A DNA stretch of 64,000 nt, taken from the NCBI GenBank assembly GCA_014706295.1, contig JACSVZ010000002.1, positions 128,597,431 through 128,661,430 of the forward strand, given 5' to 3'. Source of the DNA: Lycocorax pyrrhopterus obiensis (Eukaryota; Chordata; Aves; Passeriformes; Paradisaeidae). Positions within the stretch are counted from its first letter, which is position 1. Each line of letters begins with the position of its first letter. Shown one piece after another: positions 43,871 through 53,853 of this stretch. The notes under the pieces were generated by a model. It saw nothing but the letters and a program-made list of their open reading frames with translations, was not told the DNA's origin and ran no database searches. Made by a program: the position numbers and the translations under genes.

Positions 43871-43876
43871 CACGTG
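43871..43876 (+). promoter_or_regulatory. E-box CACGTG
   Basis: A perfect palindrome in the context cgtCACGTGccc, about 60 bp upstream of the TATA-like box. It is a candidate USF/MYC-family site; binding is inferred only from the motif. Confidence 0.5.
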
Positions 43877-43898
43877 CCCGCCTTGCCCTCCTCGGCAG

Positions 43899-43903
43899 CC
43901 AAT
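43899..43903 (+). promoter_or_regulatory. CCAAT box
   Basis: agCCAATaggcgg, the NF-Y-type context, 29 bp before the TATA-like box. Confidence 0.6.
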
Positions 43904-43931
43904 AGGCGGCGCGCCGCGCGCCGCAGGGCCC

Positions 43932-43939
43932 TTTATAAG
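43932..43939 (+). promoter_or_regulatory. TATA-like box TTTATAAG
   Basis: cccTTTATAAGgcgcgg lies within the CpG island, about 30 bp before the inferred PDP1 start site. Confidence 0.6.
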
Positions 43940-43964
43940 GCGCGGCGGCCGCGGGCGTGGGGCG

Positions 43965-44556
43965 GTGGTTGTCGAGGGGTCTGGGAGGAGCGGGTGCGTT
44001 CGGGGCGGTGCGGTTCTTCCACCTGTCTCTCTTCCTGTGCCGCACGGTCCCTCTACCCGTCTCCCTGAGCCGCCCGGGATAGGCCCAGGTCTGTGCCCGG
44101 GACGGGCGGAGGGAGGAGGAGGTGGTTGTGCCGGAGGCGGGCGGGCAGCTGGGGAGGGGCGGCCATGTCGGGGCCGCGCAGTGCCTGAGCGGGCAGCGGT
44201 GTCCGCCGCGGCGGCGCGCAGCGCGAGCGGGCCCTGCCCCTCGCCCTGCCGGAAGGGAGAGCGGGGCCCGCGGGGCTCGGTGCCCGGGCAGGCGGCGGGT
44301 GCGGGCGGTCCCTGCGGAGCTGGCTCGGTCCCATCGCCGGGCGAGCGGCAGCAGCGGCGCCGTGCGCCCGCAGACGGGCTGTGTGTGCGTGTCTCCTCCT
44401 GTCTGCCGTCCCACCTCCGTGCCGGAGCTCTACGTCTTCTCTAACAAACTCTCTGCCTTGCTTCTCCCCCCGCCCCCCGGGCTTCTGCTTTGTGGATGTT
44501 GGCGGCTTCATGTTGTGACAGGAGAATGTGTGTATGTCCTGGGCCCAGGCGGATCG
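43965..44556 (+). other. PDP1: PDP1 first exon (5' UTR plus alternative N-terminus)
   Basis: The exon runs from the inferred start site to the donor gtatgt at 44557. The long GC-rich leader holds small upstream frames: a 7-codon frame at 44165-44188 and a 2-codon ATG TTG TGA at 44510-44518. A second possible donor (cccag/gtctgt, exon end 44088) could make a purely non-coding first exon that leaves the downstream ATG at 47686 as the start. The left border and the relative use of the donors are inferred. Confidence 0.55.
44526..44556 (+). CDS. PDP1: PDP1 long-isoform first coding segment
   Basis: ATG at 44526 gives MCVCPGPRRI plus one base, then donor gtatgt. Joined to the exon at 47642 it reads on as AIPVRSSRLPLLSDAM in frame with PDP1. 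The human 562-residue isoform begins with almost the same residues, so this extension is conserved. The predicted long form is 560 residues. The ATG has A at -3. A further in-frame ATG at 44496 would add 10 residues. Confidence 0.85.
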
Positions 44557-47500
44557 GTATGTATCTCCCTTCGTGGAGCGACGGGCTCGGGGGTCGGATG
44601 GGACCCGGGAAGGGGCTGCTAGGCTGGGCTGTGTCTGAGGGCTGAGGCCGGAGGGAAGGATTAACGGTGCTGCTTGTGTTGAATGCTTCTTGTTCCGCCT
44701 CCCCGTCCTCTCCAGCTGGCTCATTCAGGTCTGTCAGGTGTAGGAAAGGCACCCGAATAAGTGTTTTTACCTGAAGCCATGGGTGTCTTTGGCGCAGTGT
44801 TTTGGAGGAACCTGTCTGTGCAGTGTCAGTTAGCCCTCATGGAATGGCTATAACGAGCCTTTATTAAAGAAAAGTGGAACATTTTTCTATTTTTTTAGTG
44901 TAGTACTACAAAACCCCTAAGTTGGTCATCTGACTCATTATTGGTCATATTATGTTTACAGTTTGAAAAATAGCACTTGTACCCTGCTCTGGGCTTGGAG
45001 AGGTATTTACACTGGATTGATTCTAATATCTTGACAAATCTTGATTGAACTGTAAAATTTTTACTTCTTTTTCTTCTCTACCGTCTTTTGATCAGCCATA
45101 ATGATCTTGGGATCTTAATTATTTAAAGGCTAGCTGGACTGTTTGGTTATATTTGGGGCATCTGTGTTGTGGGGGTAAATGGGAGAGACTAACTTCAGGT
45201 TTGGACACTTGGAATTATGCATTTACTTAATCAGCTTGGAATTATTGAATCTGGTATGTGAAACAGACTGATCTCTTAAACTGACACAGATCTACTGTAA
45301 ATGATAAGAGCCAGGGAAAATGGGAGACCAACTTTTTACTACTTCCTCCTAGATTTCATGTAACATTTGATAAACTAATGATTAAAAATCAGCAAAATAT
45401 TATGTGCTGGCACTGCAGAACTGTTACAGCAATACATTTGTATTTTTGCTACATCATGGACCAACAAAACTGTCAGAACAGTTGAGGCACCACTATGGGT
45501 CAGCACTGAACACAAATGCTGAGCAGTTAGGAGAACTTGATTCAGTGGGAGTCTAATGGGAGACCAGTGCTGAAACTGAGGTGCTGCTGTAGGCCAGGCA
45601 CATCCATAGAACCTTAAGGTTACTGTTCTGTAAGCAAAATTGTTGCTTTTCAATGTCACGTGAAGAAATATGCATAACTGTTACCAAAATAGCTCCCATA
45701 TAATTAGAAGGCAATGGATAGAATTTAAAATCTATATTTGGAGTTGCAGTCTACTGCTGTCATGCTGTGTGTGTGTGTGTGAAGCCTGGACTGGAGAAGC
45801 AAATGGCTAACATAAATTCAGTATGCATCTGGAAGCTTGAGCCAATTCACTGCTGCTGGGTGTCTGGACTACAGCCAGCTCTTCCTGGTACCTGCACAAC
45901 AGAAAACTTCAGTCTTCACAGCTGTCAGTGGGAGACTCGGGAGAGTTTTTGTCAACATATGACAGTCACTCATTAGTACTGGGAAGTCAACAAAGTGATA
46001 GCAACATGAATTCTGCTCTGCTTTCAGCACTTACATGTCATGTAACAGAAAAATGGGTTCCAATCTGGTTTACTTAAAAAGAACAAACAAGCTTGGAGGG
46101 AAGAATGTGACTTGCTTCCCTTTCTTGAAACAGAGAGAATGGGGTAAAGCTTCATATGTTTCCAGACACTTCTCAGCTGGTCCAGGTGATCAGAATCCTA
46201 TGGCTGAAGCTACGGAAAGCTTATGGAATGGGTGATTGCAAAATGCAATTTCTCCTATGTTGTATGATTCTTTAGACTAGAGTATTTGGGCTTGCTACCT
46301 ATTTTATTGGGGTTGAGTCTCATGTGAAGTATTGGTATGCCTACTTGGCTAAAAAAAAATCCATTTAGTGGTTGAAGCACCTTGCATAATGCAGCAATAT
46401 CCATTTCTTCAGTAAAACAATTTGACATTTAGCAGTGCTGATAGATTAGTACTTATGATTGCAGTAAGCCTTCTAATGGTCTTTTCTGAGAAAAAGCTTT
46501 TATGATGAAACTTGATCATAAAAGAGAAAATTGAATTTGCCTTAAATGTGTGTACTTCACACAAGGCACAGTTCTACTCCATTCCACTCTGGAGTTGTTT
46601 CTCAAGTATTACATTGTAAAAGACTTCCTGATAATGAGGCATAGTGAATAAGGCTTTTGAGAGGCACTCTCACTGATGTTGTGGTTTGGTATGTAAATGG
46701 GGACAAGAAAGAGTATGCCAGCATACTCTTTCTTCATGGAAGTGAAAAGTAAGGAAAGCATTTAGATGTGGCAAGTAGCAGTAGAATATTTTTTCGGGTA
46801 CTAGTGGTTTATCTTAACACAACTAGGGTATTGTGCAAGCCTCTGTTGTAGACATGGAAGCAAATAATTTGCATACAGTCCTTCAATTGAGTAGCTTTTT
46901 GAAGTGTTTTATAATCTTAAAATTTACTGGGATGGAGTAGCTGTTGGAAATAATATATATTTCCTTTCTACCTCTTGTACTTAAGCTAGAAAGTTGCTGC
47001 ATAGACTGCTGTGGCTATTTTGTACATGTCACACAAGTTTGAAGTTTTACATGCGAAAGGGGGGAGAAGAAACAAAACCTGCTATTGACTTCTGATTGCA
47101 TAAAGAATATCCATTCTCTATCACCTACTGCTTGCTTCTGTTGTCTAAACAATCTTCACTGTATGTCATCTCAGAGTTGTTTCTTGAGTCCTCCTGTTAG
47201 ACGCTCTCTTCTTCAGTGTTATAGAAAGAGTTTTCTTGTGTGCCATGTCTGTCTCTGTCAGCTGTGAAATCACCAGGAAAGCAAATATCTGTAAAGGTCC
47301 TGTGACAATTCTGTAGAGTGCTCCATGCTAACCATTGTGCTAAGTTGTTTGAAGCTTCATTGACTGTCTGGGTGATGCTTTCACTTCCTGCCTGCTATCT
47401 GAGTGGGTATAAGAGCCAAAATACCTGTGCTGAAGTATGGTATAGCTTTTTGGTTACAGCCCAATGTAGTGTCTATAAATAAGCACTTCGTAATGCCTGC

Positions 47501-47641
47501 CTTTGTCAAGTCCTTTGAAGCTATGAACTCCTTATAATAAGCAACTTGGTTAGGAGCTGTAAACATCTTAACACAGAATTCTGGGGAAAAAAAAAATCTG
47601 TTAGCTGTCCCGCTAAGCATAGTTGTTCTCTTGTCTTTCAG
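44557..47641 (+). other. PDP1: PDP1 intron
   Basis: A 3.1 kb intron with donor gtatgt and acceptor ttctcttgtctttcag. It contains a (TG)8 tract at 45766-45781. No transposon or alternative coding exon is recognised. Confidence 0.8.
45766..45781. repeat. (TG)8 microsatellite
   Basis: Sixteen bases of alternating T and G in the PDP1 intron. Confidence 0.85.
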
Positions 47642-49293
47642 CAATTCCAGTCCGAAGCTCCAGGCTGCCATTGTTGTCTGATGCCATGCCAGCACCAGCT
47701 CATCTGTTCCCATTGATTCGTAACTGTGAGATTAGCAGAATAGGCAGTACTGCGTGTTACTGCCACCATAGACATCTGTGTTGTTTGTCATCTCATTTTG
47801 CTCACAGTCACTTCAGATATGCACCACAGAAGAAATTTGCGGCACTTTATAGGCCAAAGGAGCACTTTAATCACTTTATTCATGCAAGAGATTATGCTTC
47901 TACACCACAGAGGTTTTACCTCACCCCTCCACAGGTCAACAGCATTCTGAAGGCAAATGAATACAGTTTCAAAGTCCCAGAATTTGATGGTAAAAATGTA
48001 AGTTCTATTCTTGGCTTCGATAGCAACCAGTTGCCTGCTAATGCTCCAATAGAGGACCGGAGAAGTGCTGCCACTTGTTTACAGACAAGAGGGATGCTTC
48101 TGGGTGTGTTTGATGGCCACGCAGGCTGTGCTTGTGCTCAAGCTGTCAGTGAAAGACTGTTTTACTACATTGCTGTCTCTTTGTTACCTCATGAGACTTT
48201 ACTTGAAATAGAAAATGCTGTGGAGAGTGGCAGAGCTCTCTTGCCCATTTTACAGTGGCACAAGCATCCCAATGATTATTTTAACAAAGAGGCTTCCAAG
48301 CTTTACTTCAACAGTCTAAGAACTTACTGGCAGGAGCTGATTGATCTCAACAGTGGAGAGACTACTGATGTGAGAGAAGCTTTAATTAATGCCTTTAAGA
48401 GGCTTGATAATGATATTTCTTTGGAAGCTCAAGTAGGAGATCCGAATTCTTTTCTCAACTACCTAGTACTGCGAGTAGCATTTTCTGGTGCAACTGCCTG
48501 TGTAGCTCATGTTGATGGTGTGGACTTGCACATTGCAAACACAGGTGACAGTAGGGCAATGCTTGGCGTTCAGGAAGAAGATGGATCTTGGTCCGCAGTT
48601 AATTTGTCCTATGACCACAATGCACAAAATGAACATGAAGTGGAACGTGTGAAAATGGAGCATCCAAAGTCTGAAGAGAAAAGTCTTGTGAAGCAAGATC
48701 GTCTCTTGGGTCTCTTGATGCCTTTCAGAGCTTTTGGTGACGTAAAGTTTAAATGGAGTATTGAATTGCAAAAAAGAGTAATAGAATCAGGCCCAGATCA
48801 GCTGAATGACAATGAATATACAAAGTTTATTCCTCCAAACTATCACACTCCCCCATACCTCACAGCTGAACCAGAAGTCATACATCACAAATTACGGCCA
48901 CAGGATAAGTTCCTGGTTTTGGCCACAGATGGGCTGTGGGAGACAATGCACAGGCAAGATGTGGCTAGAATTGTAGGGGAGTACCTCACTGGTGTGCACC
49001 ACCAACAGCCAATAGCTGTTGGTGGCTATAAGGTAACTTTGGGACAGATGCATGGTCTCTTAACAGAAAGGAGAGCAAGAATCTCTTCCGTATTTGAAGA
49101 TCAGAATGCAGCAACTCACCTGATACGTCATGCAGTGGGTAACAATGAGTTTGGAACAGTGGATCATGAGCGACTGTCCAAGATGCTTAGTCTTCCTGAA
49201 GAGCTGGCTCGAATGTATAGAGATGACATTACAATTATTGTGGTGCAGTTCAATTCACATGTTATAGGCGCATGTCAAAATGAGGAATTGTGA
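47642..49293 (+). CDS. PDP1: PDP1, pyruvate dehydrogenase phosphatase catalytic subunit 1
   Basis: A mitochondrial-matrix PP2C-type phosphatase that dephosphorylates and reactivates the pyruvate dehydrogenase E1-alpha subunit, with Mg2+ and Ca2+ stimulation. The main start is ATG 47686 (535 residues; human 537); 47642-47685 codes only in the long isoform. Residues 1-70 form a basic, acid-poor transit peptide with the mature start at ASTPQRFY (residue 71). PP2C motifs follow: VFDGHAG 141-147 (metal ligand D143), SGATACV 268-274, NTGDSRA 285-291, RAFGDVKFK 348-356, ATDGLWE 413-419 (D415) and RDDITIIVV 512-520. All metal-ligand positions are intact. The whole phosphatase sits in one exon, as in mammals. 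Stop TGA at 49291-49293. The open frame extends upstream to a TTG at 47623, but that lies in the acceptor's pyrimidine tract. Confidence 0.98.
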
Positions 49294-51610
49294 ATTTAAT
49301 GCAGTGAACTAGTTACCAAAGTTGTAACAAGGGCCAGTATGAGCAGCAAATTAAAAAAATTCACCCAAAAATAAAATACAAAAAAGTCTTTGGCAAACAA
49401 TTGTTTGTTTGCTAGATTCAGCATATCTATTGTTCCTGCCTTTCCCCAGAGCTCTAAATACATGGGAAGTGCTATTGACCTAATACAAAACTTGAAGAGT
49501 ATGTCACAGCTTGGGAAAAGAGGTTTTTATAACAACTTTGCACTATTGATTTCATGAATGCTGCTAAAACAATGTCTTGAATTTGGCAAATTTGGATGAG
49601 GGAGGAAGTAGGATAAAGAATTAACTATCAAAGATCTGGCTGTTCAAGAAACAGTTTGCTTATAAAATATCTGCAAATATATACACTCAAAAAGATAAGT
49701 AAAAAGTATTGTTGAATTTTTTACAGGGCTAATTCTTGTAATGGTTATCTGTGAATATATTGTCTATTGTTTCTTCTAAGCAGAAGGTCACTTTAACCAA
49801 GTAAGTCTTCAGTGTAACAAAGTTGTCTCACTTTCATATGGACAATGTCATCCACGTAAGGATATTTGTCTAAGTGTTGACTTTCAATGCAGGTCTAAGC
49901 CATAATCAATATCTGAGATTCTGATACAGCTTAATCATATCTTATGCACGGTAACTTCTAAATTTCTTGTGCATTAATACTTGGCTGTGGGTTTCTGCAC
50001 AACTTGTAGGGCAATAACACATTACAACATGCAGCAAGACACCAGATAACTTTGTGGAGGACTTCAGTTTTCAGTATAAAGAAACTTTCAGACTTTTTGA
50101 AAAGTCAGTATTGTTGGTTGAGGCTGTGTTTGCTTTCCTAAAGGTTATGTCCTTCATAGACTCCACCCCTCTCTGGTGTTGCTTGTCTAGTAAATAATTT
50201 TTCACCTGAAAAGACCAGGAAATCATTGCTAACCTCTTTGTAGCTTTGTAACTTGCACTCATTTTCACTTTGGATATTTCAAAATGTCACATTGTCTGTC
50301 ACTTGAACTCATATGTGTAAGTTGGGTTAAAAACTACAAATTACAAAAAATTGAAGTATGGCTTGTAAATAGCATTTTAATTGGGAAACTCACTGGCATG
50401 CACATGTATGTTCAGTGGCTATTTCTAGCAACTTCTTTTAGTTGTGTGTTTCTGGGCAGCTGGCGTATGCATGTTTTTACAGTCCAGAATGCTATCACAG
50501 GGCAATCTCTGAAATGGGTCTCTCTGGCTTGGAATGGTTGAATTTGAGCTTAAAAGATCAGCTATACTTGTGTGCCAAAATTATTGGGCTTGTAATAGTA
50601 AAAGTAGAGACTGACAGCTAATTGGTCATCATTGCATCTATTTTAGGTATGCTGCATTGTATACAGATTTATTTTAACCTGCGCTTAGGTTAAAAACTGA
50701 AATGCCTGCTGAAGTACTAGTCCTTGATGATGGAGAGAACACATTTAACTTTATTCCTGGGTTCTAGAGAACAATGATAGGTCAGCTTATTTCACTTTAC
50801 CAAGGTGTTTCAGTTAAAATACCTCCCTAGCCCTCACCATAGCTAGTTAAATCAACACTTTACTCAATTAACTGAAATATACTAGGTTCCTAAAGTGGCA
50901 TTTCCTACTAAATATGTCTTGCCAATTAATGCTACTGTTACATGGGGTGCACTTAGTTCAAACAATGAACCTGTCCTATAGTAAACATTGGCTTCTCAAA
51001 CTCACAAATGCTATGTGTACTCAGTGGCCTGCAGCTTTAGTGTGTCTCTACCTAACCTTAACTATCAGCATCAATATTGCTGTAAGGTTAATGATACCTA
51101 AGTTCACATTCAAGATGTGCACAACCCTTCTTTATTTGAAGGGAAAAGGGGAATTCTAAAATGCTTAGACAAGTACTGGCTGTTGACATTGCTTCTGTAT
51201 GTTGTGTTTTGGTGACTGTGTCATTAACTAGGTCAATAGACTATGTTCTATCATTCAAATGCAGTATGTATCTCAGCTGTTGCAGTATTTAACTTTCTTA
51301 CTTTTTTTTTTACTGTTAAAGCTTTATTAACATGCATTGATGTATTTAACCTGTGATTGTTGATACGGATTTGGTACAAGTCATAGCTAGAAGAAATGCA
51401 CATTGGTCCCATGGATACAACTTTAATTGAGGAAAAGCTGCTTTTTGTAGTAAAGATACTTAAGTATGGGGTCAGACAATATTTATATATTGCTTGGAGA
51501 CTTACTCAGTATGTATGCAGTGAACAGAAGCAGCATAACTGCCTGCTGAACAGGTGATGTGAACAAACATCTTTTAACAGATTCCAATAAAATGATCAAT
51601 TATGCAGAAA
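49294..51610 (+). other. PDP1: PDP1 3' UTR
   Basis: About 2.3 kb of AT-rich non-coding sequence after the stop. It contains a proximal AATAAA near 49370 and a distal AATAAA at 51586-51591 followed within 30 bp by GT-rich sequence (tgtgtattgagttg). The distal signal is the better-placed end, and use of both would give two mRNA lengths. The open frames inside it are short chance frames. Confidence 0.65.
51586..51591 (+). terminator. PDP1: PDP1 distal polyadenylation signal AATAAA
   Basis: Context ttccAATAAAatgatc, with a GT-rich element downstream at about 51613-51627. It is the last canonical signal before the intergenic flank. Confidence 0.65.
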
Positions 51611-52414
51611 TCATGTGTATTGAGTTGATGTAGAATGCGATATCTGTTCTGCTAGGACTTTGTTCTTTTGTGTGGTCCCTGTTACGAATACATCAGATGG
51701 CCAATGAAAGCGAAGTATAAATGGAAACAAACTGAGAATTGAACTTCAGAGTTCTTCAATGCCACTGTGAGGCTCAATGCCACCCTGCATCAGGCATGCT
51801 GGTGCTGCCTCCCCCAGGCAGCAGTGCTCAGATCCTTCCATCAATATCGCTGTGTGTCTCAGTTCCCAGCACCTCATGAGTACCTTCAGGGCCAGTGCGT
51901 CTGAGGAAGCAGCATCATTTCAGATCTTAAAGCTGTGTACTGTACTCTGTAAAGAGCAATACAGCATTTCATAAACAGTCTAAAACATGTGCAGATTAAA
52001 TTGGGGTAAGAACAAGCTGATGGCTAGCTAAACAGAAATGGCTCTTGTGCCACAGGCTGAGGACACACTTGCCTTGTCTACCAGAATTGTTGCATTGCAG
52101 AAAGTACAATTATTGTGTATGTAAGGGTGATGCTGGGATTAGTTTTTCAAATAAGGATTTCACTGCTGCAAATGTGGTTCAACCAGGGAGGATGGCTGAA
52201 TCTTCACAGTCAACACAAGCTTCACCTTAATTTTTAAAACTGTTCTAGATGAGTGTGTCAGTTTAACAGTAACACTAGGTAAGAGAGGAGTGGGAGATCT
52301 GTTATCTGTACTTTCAGCTTAAGGCTCTGTTAACTCTGTTCCCTTGTGTTTGGGGTATGTGTATTTGCCGTTGGCAGTATTTTGCAACTACTCTTCTGGT
52401 AACTTCTATATTCT
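51611..52414. other. Intergenic, nothing recognised
   Basis: Non-coding flank downstream of PDP1. No repeat, RNA or coding feature is recognised. Confidence 0.5.
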
Positions 52415-52830
52415 CAGTTTACTAAGGTTGGAAAAGACCTCTAAGATCACTGAGTCCAACTGTTAACCTAACATGGTCAAGTCCATCATTCAACCATGTC
52501 CCAAAGCACTACATCTATGTGGGCTTTTTTAATGCTTGCATGGGAGGTGATTCCACCACTTTCTTGGGCAGCCTTTCTCAATGCCTGGCCACCCATCAAT
52601 AAATTTTTTCTCGTATCCAATCTAAACCTCCCCTGGTGCAGCTTAAGGCAGTTTCCTCTTGTAGTATCACTTTTTACATGGGAGAAAATTCTGACCCTCA
52701 CCTGTCTATAATCTCCTTTCAGGTGGTTGTAGAGAGGAATAAGGTCTCCCTTAAGCCTCCTCTCCCCTAAACACTAGCTCCCACAGCTGCTTGTCCTAAA
52801 ACTTGTGCTCCAATGTTCATTTGCCCTCTA
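52415..52830 (-). mobile_element. CR1 LINE 3' fragment, minus orientation
   Basis: Reversed CR1 3' end: ggttggaaaagacctctaag, atcactgagtccaactgtta, ggtgattccaccactttctt, gggcagcctttctcaatgcc, then tataatctcctttcaggtgg and ttgtagagaggaataaggtc. These are hallmark CR1 phrases. It is 5'-truncated, and open frames within it are repeat remnants. Confidence 0.92.
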
Positions 52831-53837
52831 TGTGCGTGACTTTGAGTACAGAACTGAAATATTCTCCCTTTCCACTCATTTCCTCATTGCAGGGCAGAGT
52901 TTTGCATATAGCTGACTTGTAAAACATGACCTACAGCAAGGAGCATAGTCTCAACGTGAGGTACTGTTTGTAGTTAGATTCTTGAACATGGGTCCCTGTA
53001 CTTAGAACAATCCTGGAGTGAGAGGACGTTTTGCAACTATTTCTGATACGTGCTCTGCAGAATGGCTAAGCTGCTCTGTTCTTCCTCAGAGAGTCTCCCC
53101 TATGGGGAGTCATATTTGTGATGAGATTACCTGGCATAGAACTAGAAACCTGAATTATCCCTCTAAGCACCTGTGGTGACCTAAGCTCCCTGTTGCAGTC
53201 TATCTGGTTTCATAACAAAAAAAAATACTTGCTGTCTGATTTGCACCAGGGGCTCTTGTGGCATAGGCTGCTGCGCACTGTCATGAGTGCTGCTGCACAG
53301 CAGTCCAAGAACGGTGCTAGCACAAAGCATTTGGGGATACCAGTGGAGTTGGTATCTTTTAGTGGATACACTTGATCCTGTGTGAGAAACCTGTGCAGCT
53401 CCTGATCATTTTTCAGTATTGTATAAGTAGAAACAAAATCTGTGGAGTTGGAATACCTGGAGGAAACATATACTTTCACTTTACTTTTACCCTATTGTAA
53501 ACAGTTAGATAATAAACGTTATTAATGACTAATTTTTGGGTTTTAAGCTGCTACCTTGTAAAAAACAAAACTTGAAACTAGTGTCTGAGTTGCTTTTACT
53601 AGGTGAAGTAGCTTCTTAGCAGAGGGGAAAATAATAACAGAGCAAATCTTGTAATGAATCCTTTAAATGGTCAAACTAATTTGAATTTTTGTCCTGTTTG
53701 GCATCCCATCCGTCTGAATGGTGACAAACAACCCATGTCAGTTGTACAAAGAGTGTTGTTTCTTATTGAAGCTTAGGTAGGACTGTGTTCAAAAGCTTCC
53801 TTGACAGGTTTCAGTATTAATTGCTCCCACCACTAAT

Positions 53838-53853
53838 GTGGTGGTGGTGGTGG
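53838..53853. repeat. (GTG)n microsatellite
   Basis: Five GTG units plus one base, flanked by non-repeat sequence. Confidence 0.85.

Larger units (their letters stand above)
43680..44640 (+). promoter_or_regulatory. PDP1: CpG-island promoter region of PDP1
   Basis: About 1 kb of very CpG-rich sequence sits between AT-rich flanks and covers the first exon of PDP1. It holds GC boxes, an E-box palindrome CACGTG at 43871-43876, a CCAAT box at 43899-43903 and a TATA-like TTTATAAG at 43932-43939. The CCAAT-to-TATA spacing (about 33 bp) and a start about 30 bp after the TATA box would place transcription initiation near 43960-43970. The start site is inferred. Confidence 0.8.

Noticed and set aside
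44122..44622. 166-codon + strand frame through the PDP1 first exon
   Set aside because: It is a different frame from the conserved MCVCPGPRRI segment and runs across the donor site at 44557.
43785..44724. Long overlapping frames on the minus strand (209 and 223 codons)
   Set aside because: Stops are rare in CpG-island sequence. These are shadows of the PDP1 promoter and first exon, rich in Arg/Ala/Pro without any motif.
47623..47641. Start of the PDP1 open frame at TTG 47623
   Set aside because: It lies in the pyrimidine tract and acceptor of the intron and is not an ATG. The real starts are 47686 or, by splicing, 44526.
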